Shown: positions 12,601-18,542 of the stretch, in pieces
Position numbering within the stretch: the first letter of the stretch is position 1
How the letters are laid out: every line of letters begins with the position of its first letter
From: an uncultured Curvibacter sp.
GTDB lineage: Bacteria; Pseudomonadota; Gammaproteobacteria; Burkholderiales; Burkholderiaceae_C
Direction: 5' to 3'
DNA: 32,495 nt
NCBI GenBank assembly: GCA_903834975.1
Contig: CAILKX010000003.1
Location: 1-32,495 of the forward strand
Position numbers and translations under genes: made by a program
The notes under the pieces: model-generated
What the model was told of the DNA's origin: nothing
The model's database searches: none
The model's input: only the letters and a program-made list of their open reading frames with translations

Positions 12601-15535
12601 TGGCAGCTACAGTGACGGTGCCAGTTTGATTGATCGAGTTGTTGCTAGTGAAACTGATGTTGCCACCATTTACGTTTTGATTGATCGACCCTGTTGAGTA
12701 GATGCCAACGTTCGCGCCTGGTGTGGTTTCATTGCCCACCACGGTGATGTTGCCTGCCGTGTTGTTGGTGAGCGTGGATGAATTCAAATTCACTGCAGTA
12801 CCACCTGCAGCACTTTGACCAATGATCGAGATGCCACCGGATGATTGATATGCGGAATAGGTCACGCCACTGACGGTGATTGGCGTGATGGCTGCTAAGT
12901 AAACCGCTGCTGACGAAGTTGCGTTTTGTGCACCTGCCGAATTGAAGGTGGCAACGTTGGTTATGCCTGTGCTGTTAGAGGAACCATTGGCATTGGTTAG
13001 TGTCTGTAACGACGCACCACCGAAGGACATCAGACCACCACTGACCAATGCAGCACCCCCACCGTCGTAAATGCCGTAGTAAGGGGCAGCTTGATAGACG
13101 CCAATATTCATGGCACCACCAGATTTAACCAAGCCGGTTTGATTGAAATACACGGCTTGGCTGTTGGTGCTGTTGTTTTGATAGCCAATGATGTTCATGG
13201 TGCCGCCGGCCACCATGGTCATTGGGGTGCCGGCTGAGCCGCCAGATAAATAGATCGAATAAACACCGCCGGCGTTTGTCGTGTTGGTAGTGGCCTGCAA
13301 AGTAACGTTACCAGCTGCAGATACGTTGGTAGAAGACAGATTAGTCCCGTAGGATTGGCCTGCTGCTGTGCTGATGAGACTAACGTTGCCTGCAGTTGAA
13401 GTAAGACTACTGCCAGAAAAACTAATGGCAGAGCCACCAGAACCGCTGGAATTTGAGCTGGCAGCCATCCAAATGTCGTTGACGGCAGTGACGCCCGCTT
13501 TTGTTCCACTGATCCCAGTGATCAATCCACTGGGTACTGTGACACTACCCCCATCAAAGTAGATACCACTTGCATTGGTGGTGATGGCTGAGCCCGCAAC
13601 AGGTGTGGCTGTGCCTGCGGAATAAGTTAACCCTTGAACGGTGAAAGATCCGCCGCTGTTAGCAGCACTGCTGCTGAAGTTCAGACCGCCATTGTGGCCT
13701 CCAGTAGTGGTTTGTGCGCCACTGCTAGAAATAGTTGTGTTCGCCCCAGAATTCAAAAAAACACTGTACGTGTAAATGGGGTTGTCAGCGGTTCCAGAAA
13801 TCGGTGTGTAACCCACCATATTCAAATTACCACTGGCGCTGATGACCATCGCTGGAGTAGTTGGCCCGTTGTAAAGCCAAAGGCCAGCAGCACCATTACT
13901 GTTGCTGGAGGAAATGCCGGTTAGGTTCACGTCGCCAGCTTGAGCTATTACATTTAAAAGACCATTCAAATAAACGCCATAGGATGCAGATGTCGTTGCA
14001 CCCGTGATACTGATGTTGCCAGCATTCGCTTGAATCGACTGAGTGCTGTAAACGCCGGAGTTACCAGAACTCACACCGTTGATAGTGACACCTGTGGTAC
14101 CAGCGTTGGTACCTGCTGTTAAAGCACCTGTGATTGAAATGCCATTAGATGTCGTGGCATTTGAGGATGTAGCGGTTGCAGCATTTAAATAACCGCTGGT
14201 GGTACCGCCCACTTGGTAAGTGTTATCCAGAGTAATAGAGCCCTTAAGGTTGATGGCCCCAGCCGCGCTGATAGCGCCGCCTGCGCTGATGACCTTCAAG
14301 TTGACCCCAGAGCCTGTGGCCGAGGTGTTGTCGGTCATGGCGGCCAAGGTAATGTTTTGCTGCCCGCCTGAGGTGTTGTCCAACGTCAGGGTGGGTTTGG
14401 TGCTGGTCGGCGTGACAGCAAAGGTCAAGGCACTGGACTGGGTGATGCTGCCCGAAGCGGTGATGTTGACGCTGGTGCCTGCGTTGATTGATGCTTGAAG
14501 GTCAGTTGCCAGCACATACGAGGTCCCGGCGCTTGCAGTGAAGTTAGGCAAGGTGCCGCCACTGGTGGCAGTTCCGCCAATCGTCACGTTGTTGGGGTCC
14601 AACAACCAATTGCTCGCCAAAACCTTCACACCCGTGGAGTTCAGCACTTCGCCAGAGGTTTCAACGTTTTTTGCGGTCAGAGTCGAGCCGCTCACGTCGG
14701 TGGTTTGGGCCAATGCGCCTTGGCCATAAGCCGATCGGCCCACCACCAAGTTGCCGCCAGGAGCGCTTAGGTTACTGTTGTTAATACTGAGCGCTTGGCC
14801 TGTGATGGTGATGGCGTTGCTGCCGTCGTTGCTGAGCGAGTTGGCAATCAGTTCAGCTTGGCTCATGTTGACCGAAGCGGCGTCAAGGGTAATCAACGGC
14901 GCTTGCAGCTTGCCTTGAGGCACCACATTCACAGCCCCCGAGTTGGCACCCAGGGTGGGTTTGATGTAGCTGCCCGGTGCAATGTCTTGCGTAGTGATGA
15001 AAATTTCTTTTTGGCTACTGATACTGCCGCCCGCACCGACGGTGAAAAGGTTGCCCCCAGTGGCAAACCACAGGTTACCGTTCGATTGCACCGTGCCATT
15101 GACGACAGAGGCGCCGCCAATCCGGTTCAGGGTAATGTTGTTGGGGTTGGCCAAAACAAAGTCAACGCTCTGACCCGCGCTGACATTGAAATTGCTCCAG
15201 TTAATCGTGGCGTTGCCAACCGCTTGGTTGACCGTCATCACATTGCCCGCGCTGTTGGTGGCAATGGTGGCCGTGCCATTGACCACTTGCCCGCCGCTGG
15301 GTAATGCCAAGGCAGGGCTTGTGACACCCAAAGTAGCCAAACCGATGGCCATAGAGGCCACCAATTCTCGGACCCTCAGCGTCCAATTTAATTCACGGCT
15401 GTTGCCTGCCGGCGCTTGCGCTTGTGCCTGGCTGCTTGAGCCCTGCCCCCCTTTAGTTTGTGCGATTTCAGAGGCGACCGCCACCACAATTTGGCCGTCT
15501 TTGAAATTGTTAACTGTTTTAAAGGTCTTGTTCAT
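1..15535 (-). CDS. Giant two-partner-secretion exoprotein (TpsA, FHA/HMW-like adhesin), 3' end outside window
   Basis: The minus-strand frame starting with ATG at 15535 shows no closing stop down to base 1, giving at least 5,178 residues; the C-terminus is missing. Residues 1-77 form a long signal peptide: an ESPR-like start (MNKTFKTVNN...GQIVVAVASE), a polar stretch, a hydrophobic core near 59-72 and a likely cut after SPALA. The TPS secretion domain follows (LPSGGQVV at 78-85, NPNN at 130-133) and is the part the partner TpsB recognises. Residues about 330-2,400 are Gly/Ser/Thr/Asn-rich repeats of the kind that form a right-handed beta-helix. About 2,410-4,910 are tandem MBG/YDG-type domains (motifs KVYNGTTAATG, NYAITVTNGALTIT). 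The remainder visible is a 33-residue Gly/Ser/Thr/Pro repeat. It is the last gene of the kinase-regulator-TpsB-small protein-TpsA series. A role in surface adhesion or biofilm is inferred from family; ligand unknown. Confidence 0.93.
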   Translation of the reverse strand, partial: MNKTFKTVNNFKDGQIVVAVASEIAQTKGGQGSSSQAQAQAPAGNSRELNWTLRVRELVASMAIGLATLGVTSPALALPSGGQVVNGTATIATNSAGNVMTVNQAVGNATINWSNFNVSAGQSVDFVLANPNNITLNRIGGASVVNGTVQSNGNLWFATGGNLFTVGAGGSISSQKEIFITTQDIAPGSYIKPTLGANSGAVNVVPQGKLQAPLITLDAASVNMSQAELIANSLSNDGSNAITITGQALSINNSNLSAPGGNLVVGRSAYGQGALAQTTDVSGSTLTAKNVETSGEVLNSTGVKVLASNWLLDPNNVTIGGTATSGGTLPNFTASAGTSYVLATDLQASINAGTSVNITASGSITQSSALTFAVTPTSTKPTLTLDNTSGGQQNITLAAMTDNTSATGSGVNLKVISAGGAISAAGAINLKGSITLDNTYQVGGTTSGYLNAATATSSNATTSNGISITGALTAGTNAGTTGVTINGVSSGNSGVYSTQSIQANAGNISITGATTSASYGVYLNGLLNVIAQAGDVNLTGISSSNSNGAAGLWLYNGPTTPAMVISASGNLNMVGYTPISGTADNPIYTYSVFLNSGANTTISSSGAQTTTGGHNGGLNFSSSAANSGGSFTVQGLTYSAGTATPVAGSAITTNASGIYFDGGSVTVPSGLITGISGTKAGVTAVNDIWMAASSNSSGSGGSAISFSGSSLTSTAGNVSLISTAAGQSYGTNLSSTNVSAAGNVTLQATTNTTNAGGVYSIYLSGGSAGTPMTMVAGGTMNIIGYQNNSTNSQAVYFNQTGLVKSGGAMNIGVYQAAPYYGIYDGGGAALVSGGLMSFGGASLQTLTNANGSSNSTGITNVATFNSAGAQNATSSAAVYLAAITPITVSGVTYSAYQSSGGISIIGQSAAGGTAVNLNSSTLTNNTAGNITVVGNETTPGANVGIYSTGSINQNVNGGNISFTSNNSINQTGTVTVAANTTSNVAAVTYDTTTGTKDSSITSGPLTLTGGLAASSNAINYIEKTAGAAISNAGLSMPGYILLDNTYGAASGTPASGYITASNASTLATTAAYGVYVTGALNSGAYAGATGVTLNGVGSSYYGVYSSAALTAATGNISITGQSSASTAYGVRLDAAVTATTGGINVNGVIAGAGNAVWFLSGANLSATNSTAGNITVQGTSTSTGNGVVISGGTTTAPQYFNAGANLNVSGYSAAAAGGPGSGGVILASGGYSLWLSGSDTVVSGGVGGNSQANYGMYLYQTGISAGGKLTIQGVSTATVNNVPNTAVGLTGSAVSTYGTAVYLGGAAPLNKPISGTVSGLNAVGNVWIAGANTGGTTNANNLAIMLNAGSITSTTGSVTMIGTTAAPNAHGIDITGGSSILATNATNGNITINASANQGYGLWQAGGSTSSYVLMNAGKDLAVNVAQATSNSLSLQNIYSNYSLWIAGNNITLSASSVNQTAAQFTAAAMSAGGNITFQGATTATLTGQNGGLSSTSIVNVAQPAAGTSMSTGSGSYAVYLATPVSFTYNPGTGNQTYTDLKAVGSVNIPGTAGTTGYGVYDVTGISAGNGITITGGTGTGTYATYVTGNWTNASGNISVVGNDTAPGGNTGIYQATGTITQNANGGSISFTSNNSINQTGGITVAANTSGTASSVTYDTTTGTSGSSITAGALTLTGGVSASSTAINYIEKTAGAAITNSGLSMPGYILLDNTYGAASGTPASAYLNNGNITSSNTTASVGVTVTGALTAGSYAGSTGITINGVSSGSYGVSLSAAAILTANTGSVFVTGQSTSNWAVYAAGGNITSTLGGINIIGVSNTSAGAANMNGVYIGNGLNLTASNATNGNISIQGTVTGVGNNDVTTAGVWFWGNNQVVAGSNISISGYANGNNNGFIGNYGAASFYKAGGNITFSGTSTTPARSPYAAVNFTNSPLYAGGVINIEGASLSTSNGIPNVSSGVLGTLATSNGMYFGVNIGASSYVYSGTTYSGLYSVGNIWIGGQANYLASGGPSGIQIAAPVQSTTGNINIIGVGGGNTYGSAASGVYLTNNLTANAGSITVQGSNNSGGSDDGFGIRMSSPAGSNMVFSAATTLNLVGVSSSNNYTSAALGLNTYGSSGLLLISGGDMTLAGSSTNNSAAVYSNGNGVVMSSGAKLTIENAAAQTLTNANGSSGTSISYVATAIPNSSATSTNGTATFGGVYLAAPASVSYGGTTYTGIKAVRNITIGGTSGSSANGVTIAETINSTAGSVSITGQSGSAVGISATASVTAASGVSLTTTGTGVADGTVNSISFTGTAPITNTGTTGTGVLISAIGNVALAGVTNSGSNGMSITAGQGVNAGVISGINSGSTAGGYVGAVGTLTNTGGVISVSTNQPTSNTGGTLETALGITSANASTNTNVAYLQTGGTMLAAHSGVNNINYRISTVTISIALSSNYAKPYGTAYNSSTATTWLDSASNTTMGAITTTGASFGLVNGPVVPSADQVLASLTFASGIGGNSNLVQTNTSLIGGTSVLSTYGLVNVTAGTYTINKANLTIALPSSAATTYNGTSSYNAYANSLYVPTGLISTIGGVATNDAVTGVAHAITTGTTSGGSAVTGTNLGQAGNYWNVMSGATGSGLSNYNITYTPGTFAISKAALTVTQNSAPAVTYNGAIQTGLTTYGVSGLLGSDTVTGLATNTAASGTNAGTYTGTISGATGSGLSNYNITYTPGSLVINRVLVNLSVMGADHSVVYNGAVQANTGATTVGLTGTDAVTITGYANGKNVGTYTDNLTLTAVGSTDLTNYQITTTQGHLTITQAPLTVAGKTTSVVYSGSAQTNAAATITGLKGSDSITVTGYGSGTNVGTFADNLQVAAGVGTLLSNYSTPTITNGGLTITQAPLTVTANNVTTTYGTAQAFNTATGFTPTGLKGSDSLTSVGLSFQGATTGVAATTAAGTYTSLLLPSAAVAGVGTLLSNYSISYVAGNVVVNRKAITLTEAALSTTYSGSAQSGVLTTNLGTVSGNVVSTGINGDTLTVTGIASGTNAGTYTPNLAAGGSAAGNYQVTYANGALTIGQANLTIAARTYTKVYDGTTSSSVAPLVTGLLGADTVSSLSQAFSNKNVAGTNASALTVANGYVLNDGNSGGNYHVTVTSATGTITPLPLTVSGVVAQNKVYDGTNAATVSSGTISVTGFIAGDAASASVGSVSGVFNTTNVGTNLPITISGITLSGASAGNYTLSGVAGVTANITARPVVITGATTTNTYTNATQTNTYTVTGVSGNASSGVIAGQSITATGSGSGLNAGTYADSLTAVAGVGTSLSNYAISTVNGSLTINPVTLSVAATANNKVYDASTAATGSLAITGLIGTDASTVSANGTFGFGQSNVGNSLPVSVTGIALSGAHSGNYVLSSTANPNATATTTANITPAPLVVYATSDAKFYSQTDAVGSAANCGGTTVTACVGGYNGYTLSGFVAGQTAAVLNSPAINVTRLGIANPAVVGGGTSNTAVEQAGTYAAGSQGSLAISGPAAIGNYSLSYVGANYVIAGPGQALLKLAGNNAIEYGSTGTLPLSVSYLTGNSTVTTLSPSSPVTSGSGSSATTAYRFTDSVGGYITFNLATPQQFSTSGNVVVGSYGLVPLVNNVNLTQDPALANASLVVSGNYVVTPKPATVTANALTTVYNGATQVQTSTNSGIVPLDLVTITGTTSGKNVGVYASNLATSGADAGNYTFSLVNNNLTITPYQLSLSGGTSTNPGLGATANNKVYDGTTTATGTVTATLFAGDSLTASYGSANFNTKNVLTANTVTFGGLTLSGSAQTLANYSIPNNASLTASAVITPASLSVTGLTANNRTYDATTTATLNTSNAAVTGVVSGDSIGFASSGATGTFASANVGNAIAVSVTNPANALVAGAGTLLSNYNLSAVTGVTGNITPAPLTITGRTTSSVYNAASQTNGSASVSGLKGTDSVTAVGVAYGTNAGTYPDALSAIPAIGTSLSNYTVTVNNGALTITPYQLNSGGANAPSIAATANNKVYDATTAATGTLAVTHLLGSDVLTATSSGPTFAGANVGNNQTVTFNGVTLVGSPQTLANYSLGSSTLTASANITPAPVTIIAGNNSVVYSASTQTNTPPVITGVVAGQSITATGSGSGLNAGTYADNLVAVAGSNTTLSNYSISITNGGLTITPYQLNSGGANAPSVVATANNKVYDATTAATGSVAVSHLLGSDVLNASFTGSAFAGSNVGNAQTVTFNGVSLSGNAQTLANYTLGGSTTLTAAANITPAPLTVTVQNDAKFVTQTDAQGMAANCLGTTCTGGYNGYQLSGFVAGQNVSAIGNQTFTVSRTGISNPTVLGANNVETPGTYVGSLTASGPATIGNYSLTYVPGSYTVVPAGQLLVKTNGASNVYGQALVNPNVTSVAYLSTTGNTISTLTRVGSPVTTASGTSYTYTDGVGETVSFTLSPSGLVNSTSNHVAVGNYALGASNLSQTANNLTSSSISVTGNQLVTPAQATIVPTNSTVVYNGSAQTQTYSGVGVLTGDLLTVSGLATGQNVGSYGSTNLAAAGVDAGNYIFSYANGSLTITPKPVTISGATTSSVYSAAVQNNAAATVTGVVAGQSITASGVASGTNAGTYADSLTAVAGAGTLLSNYAITVTNGALTITPYQLNSGGANAPSVAATANNKVYNGTTAATGTLAVTHLLGNDVLTASDSSTTFAGSNVGNNQTVTFNGVTLAGNAQTLANYSLGSTTLTSTANITPAPVTISGATTSSVYSAAAQNNAAATVTGVVAGQSITASGVASGTNAGTYADSLTAVAGAGTLLSNYAITVTNGALTITKANASVTGTPLTVIFNGLAQFQPYTVNGYLGTGDSLAGLGVSLLADTQVGVYNNNLALSAGGNSNYIVTIVNSPYTILPNTPAAPAGPIYVVQPTTPAGNGGGVTPANVPSGSPSAPSTPPADTASGGATTNGTTPANANGGGSSPANTSGGSTTPADSGAGSASGSTPANTSGGSTSPANTSGGSATPADSGAGSASGSTPANAGGGSTSPANTSGGSATPADSGAGSASGSTPANAGGGSTSPANTSGGSATPADSGAGSASGSTPANTSGGSTSPANTGGGSATPADSGAGSASGSTPANTSGGATSPANTGGGSATPADSGAGSASGSTPANTSGGSTSPANTSGGSATPADSGA
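1082..1832 (-). repeat. 522-bp-period MBG/YDG domain repeat, two near-identical copies
   Basis: The roughly 230-bp blocks at 1082-1310 and 1604-1832 are almost identical, with only a handful of substitutions, and are offset by 522 bp (174 codons). A more diverged pair with the same 522-bp offset begins at 3032 and 3554, and related blocks occur near 5586. Each 174-residue period holds one YDG-like half (NKVYNGTTAATG type) and one MBG-like half (SVYSAAAQNN ... TYADSLTAVAG type). The near identity indicates recent duplication or gene conversion inside the adhesin. Confidence 0.85.
10371..12750 (-). repeat. About 2-kb super-repeat in the beta-helix part of TpsA
   Basis: A block of about 370 bp starting at 10371 recurs at 12378, an offset of 2,007 bp (669 codons). 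Both encode NYIEKTAGAA, then LSMPGYILLDNTYGAASGTP. A weaker third copy begins near 14210. The repeat-poor region near the N-terminus is therefore made of about three 650-670-residue modules, each built of short beta-strand units such as GNISITGQSS and GVYLN. Confidence 0.75.
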
Positions 15536-15605
15536 GATTCAACTTACACAAATACAGGGAAAAGGCGGACGAGGCGTCAAGCCTGCAAGCAGGCCGAAGG
15601 GTGAC

Positions 15606-15941
15606 TCAATGCGTTTTTTCTAACTCAGGGGCTTTTTCTTGCTGAGCTTCTTGTTGGGCTTTTTCTTTTTGCTCAGCAATGAGCTGGGCGCCAACTTGGG
15701 CGGCTTGGTCAAAGTGGTTGATGACGGCAGCACGCAGTTCATCAATTTGGCTCAGCGCATACGACAGATTGGGAAAGATGGCCGGCATGGCCAGAGCACG
15801 GCCGTCTTCAGTGATGACAGTAGAAACGACAGCAACGCCCGCTGCAGTGGTTTCGACGATAAAAGCGCCTCGGCCTTGAAATTGGGTGTTTTCAGGGGCT
15901 TGCTCAGCGATGGGAGCGGTCGCAGTTGTTTTTTTAGTCAT
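15606..15941 (-). CDS. Small uncharacterised protein between tpsB and tpsA (111 aa)
   Basis: I do not recognise this family. The protein has no signal peptide or membrane segment. Residues about 20-80 look like a compact domain (GRGAFIVETTAAGVAVVSTV, then AMPAIFPNLSYALSQIDELR), followed by a highly charged, probably coiled-coil C-terminal tail rich in Glu, Lys, Gln and Ala (LIAEQKEKAQQEAQQEKAPE). It sits 55 bp after the tpsB stop and 70 bp before tpsA on the same strand, so it is probably co-transcribed. Position and predicted cytoplasmic location suggest an accessory role for TpsA, for example as a chaperone or length or folding helper, but that is inference from context only. No strong Shine-Dalgarno sequence precedes the ATG. 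The coding call rests on the open frame in the operon and its protein-like composition. Confidence 0.75.
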   Translation of the reverse strand: MTKKTTATAPIAEQAPENTQFQGRGAFIVETTAAGVAVVSTVITEDGRALAMPAIFPNLSYALSQIDELRAAVINHFDQAAQVGAQLIAEQKEKAQQEAQQEKAPELEKTH

Positions 15942-15996
15942 GGGGATGGGTTTCTTAAAAAAAATAGGTCAAAAATGGGTTGTTGAGCTGACAGAG

Positions 15997-17784
15997 TTAG
16001 TAGGTGACGCGCAAGCCCAACCAACCACGCAAATGGCTGCTGTCGGTCAAACGAGAACCGTTAATGACTGGGTTGTCGCCAACCTTTTCGGCCAAGGCAC
16101 CGGTGAGGGTCATGTTTTGCAGGAAGTTGTAGGACATGGCCAAGCCAATGTCTGACATCGACTTCCAGCCCGCATCGGCTGCGACGGTGTTCGCACCGAC
16201 CGAAGTGGTGTAGGCAACTTTGTTAGGCTGAATGACGCCCCATTCAGCAAAACCGCCAAAGACCAACCCGGGTAAAAAGCGCAAGGGCTTGTCGAGTTGG
16301 GCTTTGAGATAGAAGTCTTGCGCGCCACCCACCGCTGAAGGGCCCCAAGCTTGCATGCGGTACATGCCACCGAAGTAGGCCTCTTCAGGGCCCACCAAGT
16401 TGTGTGAGGCCAGCTGAATATCGTTGGCCAGCGAGAGCGAAAAGCGCTCACCTTGCCACTGGAAGGGCTGGCTGTATTGCAAGGAACTGGTGGCTTTGAA
16501 AAAGCCGCCCAAGGTATGCGCACCGCCGGCATCTTGCGTGGCCGCACCCAATATTTTTTGCTCGGCATCGCCCAGCACACCACTGAATTGGAAGTTCAAG
16601 GTGCCCCCATTGCGGTAAGCCTGAGCCCCGTTGAAGCCCAAGCTCACTTTGTTAACCAAGATGTTGGACAACATATAAGCCGCAGAGCTGGTGTTGGTGG
16701 TCGTGGTGCCCAACAAGGTGGTCATTTGCGTAATGTCCACGCGCGAGTTGGTCCAGTTGTGGTTCAGGTCGAGGGTGATGTTTTGGCGCCCATCGTCCGT
16801 TCTCAAGTAGGGGTAGCTGAGGTTGAGTCCCAAGCTGGTGGCCGTGCCCATGTAGCGGGTGTCGGTTTGTTGTGAGTCTCCTGCAACGTCTTTCCCCAAA
16901 ACGCCGCCGGAGTAGTCGTAGTTGAATTCAGACAAACTCAAAGCAGCACGGGTGCCACTGGGATGAACGGTCGCTGAGCCATCCAAGCCCAAGCTGCGGG
17001 AGTGTTCGGTAAGCTGACCGTTCAATCGAATGATGTCGCCACGACCAAAGTAGTTGTATTCAGCAATATCGCCCCGGGTGGCCCATTGACCCAATGCAAA
17101 ACTACTGGAGTTGTCGGTGGACACCGATCCGCCATACCAAGCACCCTGCTCGCTACCCAGGTGCACATTTGAAGAACCCCCCAATGTGCCAGGCTTCGTC
17201 ATGAATTGATTCACCAAACCGGGCAACTCTTGCAACAGCGTGGCGTTGCGCTCGATTTGGTCATGGTCAAAAGGTTGACCAGGCTTCAGGTCGTAACCCA
17301 ACATAGCAGCCAAAAATTCGTCTGCATAGTTGCTGCCATTCGATTCAACAGTCACGCCGTCATAAAGCACCTTCTGGGCAATGAGCAGGGTTTTGTTGTC
17401 TTTTTTCTTGGGCAAAAAAACATAATTTGCGTTAGGGTCTTTGTCTAGCAAATAGCTATGCAGCTCTTTGAGCATTTGCGTCATCTGGACAGGACGTCCC
17501 ACAGCGGGGTTCAAAAATTCACGGGCGTGCGCAGCGGTTGCCTCGGGTAAGCCTACTAACTCGTAATTGGCAAAAAGCTCTGGTGGCTGAGTGTCTGCAG
17601 CCACTGCTGGCAGCGCTGGCCCCGAGAGGGTTTGCTTATTCAATTGTTCCAACAGGGCACCGGCGTCAAACGCAGGCTGCTGAGCTGAGGCAGCGGGAGG
17701 TGGCGGTGGAGCAGCAAAGGCACTGTTGGCAGTCAGAAAGGGGGACGACAGCAGACACACTGCGGCAGCAAGGGCAGATTTCAT
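15997..17784 (-). CDS. Two-partner-secretion outer-membrane transporter (TpsB, FhaC/ShlB family)
   Basis: This 595-residue protein has the usual length for a TpsB pore, which threads its TpsA partner across the outer membrane. A Sec signal peptide occupies residues 1-24 (ends NSAFA), followed by a Pro-rich linker (APPPPPAASAQQP), periplasmic POTRA-like domains to about residue 210, and a 16-strand-type barrel ending in an aromatic residue (LGLRVTY), as expected for BAM-dependent insertion. The loop-6 motif, usually VRGY or RAYP in this superfamily, reads YFGGMYRMQAWGPSAVGG, so the usual Arg appears as Gln. ATG at 17784 is followed immediately by the signal peptide and has no clear Shine-Dalgarno. 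The gene lies 55 bp upstream of the small protein, with tpsA beyond, and a 20-bp palindrome lies 67 bp upstream of its start. Confidence 0.9.
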   Translation of the reverse strand: MKSALAAAVCLLSSPFLTANSAFAAPPPPPAASAQQPAFDAGALLEQLNKQTLSGPALPAVAADTQPPELFANYELVGLPEATAAHAREFLNPAVGRPVQMTQMLKELHSYLLDKDPNANYVFLPKKKDNKTLLIAQKVLYDGVTVESNGSNYADEFLAAMLGYDLKPGQPFDHDQIERNATLLQELPGLVNQFMTKPGTLGGSSNVHLGSEQGAWYGGSVSTDNSSSFALGQWATRGDIAEYNYFGRGDIIRLNGQLTEHSRSLGLDGSATVHPSGTRAALSLSEFNYDYSGGVLGKDVAGDSQQTDTRYMGTATSLGLNLSYPYLRTDDGRQNITLDLNHNWTNSRVDITQMTTLLGTTTTNTSSAAYMLSNILVNKVSLGFNGAQAYRNGGTLNFQFSGVLGDAEQKILGAATQDAGGAHTLGGFFKATSSLQYSQPFQWQGERFSLSLANDIQLASHNLVGPEEAYFGGMYRMQAWGPSAVGGAQDFYLKAQLDKPLRFLPGLVFGGFAEWGVIQPNKVAYTTSVGANTVAADAGWKSMSDIGLAMSYNFLQNMTLTGALAEKVGDNPVINGSRLTDSSHLRGWLGLRVTY

Positions 17785-17850
17785 AAAAATGGACAGACCG
17801 GTAACTGATTGTTAACAGTTGTCAATTTAGAGAAGTAATCGCCTTATTCC

Positions 17851-17870
17851 TATCCTTCGAACGAGGGATA
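17851..17870. promoter_or_regulatory. Candidate response-regulator operator upstream of tpsB
   Basis: The 20-bp sequence TATCCTTCGAACGAGGGATA is an imperfect palindrome (8 of 10 base pairs symmetrical). It lies in the 99-bp gap between the regulator stop and the tpsB start. It shares the 13-bp core CGAACGAGGGATA with the site at 18543-18562. A TAAATT -10-like hexamer lies at 17829-17824 on the minus strand, which would put the palindrome centre near -44, a typical activator position. Binding by the adjacent regulator is inferred. Confidence 0.6.
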
Positions 17871-17883
17871 AGCGCAATAAATT

Positions 17884-18492
17884 TCAATCAGGAGATTGCG
17901 CTTCGTTGCTCAGTTTTAGCAAATCCGCCAAAGAACTGACGCCAAGTTTTCTCATGACTTCCGACTTGTATTGCTTGGTTGTGTGCAAACCGATGCCTAG
18001 AGCTTCCATGATTTTTTGATTGTCAAAGCCCTTAACCAATAAGCCAAACACTTGCTTTTCGCGGTTAGAAAGGCTGGTTAATGCTTGATCCAGTTGATTT
18101 TTTTGGACAAACTCTCTGAATTGCTTAATATCTTGCTGCATGGCCCGAGTCACCACCGCGAGGAGTTCTTCTCGGTCAAAGGGCTTGATCAAAAAGTCGA
18201 CAGCCCCTTGCTTCATGGCAGTAACGCCCTGAGAGAGCGTGCTTTCGGCGCTGATAAAAACCACCGGAATGCGGCGGCCTCGACTGAGGAGCACTTTTTG
18301 CATCTCGACGCCGCTCATGCCGGGCAAGCGCATGTCTGTAATCACAATGGCAGGAGCCACTTGAATCGTTGTCGACAGGAAAGAGGCAGGGTCTGAAAAA
18401 GAGACAACGTGATAGCCGGAAAAGCGTAAAAGCGCCTCAAGGCTTTGACGCAGTGAGTCGTCGTCTTCGATTAAAAAAATATGCTGCTGCAT
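17884..18492 (-). CDS. FixJ/NarL-type response regulator with LuxR-like HTH
   Basis: This is a DNA-binding response regulator of 202 residues. The receiver domain occupies about 1-120, with acidic pocket D10/D11, phospho-acceptor D53 in VITDMRLPGMSG, S81 and K103 (LIKPFD). The C-terminal LuxR/GerE helix-turn-helix is about 140-200 (LSNREKQVFGLLVKGF ... VMRKLGV). The start chosen is ATG 18492, immediately before the canonical first strand (QQHIFLIEDDD). A longer frame to 18570 would run through the palindromic site at 18543-18562 and add 26 residues without domain homology; ATG 18537 is also possible. It follows the kinase gene (stop 18577) on the same strand and is its obvious partner. The palindromes upstream of this gene and of tpsB suggest autoregulation and control of the secretion operon. 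Confidence 0.9.
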   Translation of the reverse strand: MQQHIFLIEDDDSLRQSLEALLRFSGYHVVSFSDPASFLSTTIQVAPAIVITDMRLPGMSGVEMQKVLLSRGRRIPVVFISAESTLSQGVTAMKQGAVDFLIKPFDREELLAVVTRAMQQDIKQFREFVQKNQLDQALTSLSNREKQVFGLLVKGFDNQKIMEALGIGLHTTKQYKSEVMRKLGVSSLADLLKLSNEAQSPD

Positions 18493-18542
18493 TCTGAAAC
18501 TTCGGAATGCAGGCGATTCTGCAAATACTTGCAGCATTTTCA

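Noticed and set aside
15551-15594. Separate tpsA promoter (TTGACG-18-TGTATT) and GCCTGC/GCAGGC hairpin
   Set aside because: The -10 match is weak and would leave only about nine bases before the ATG; the hairpin loop is very tight, so neither is called.
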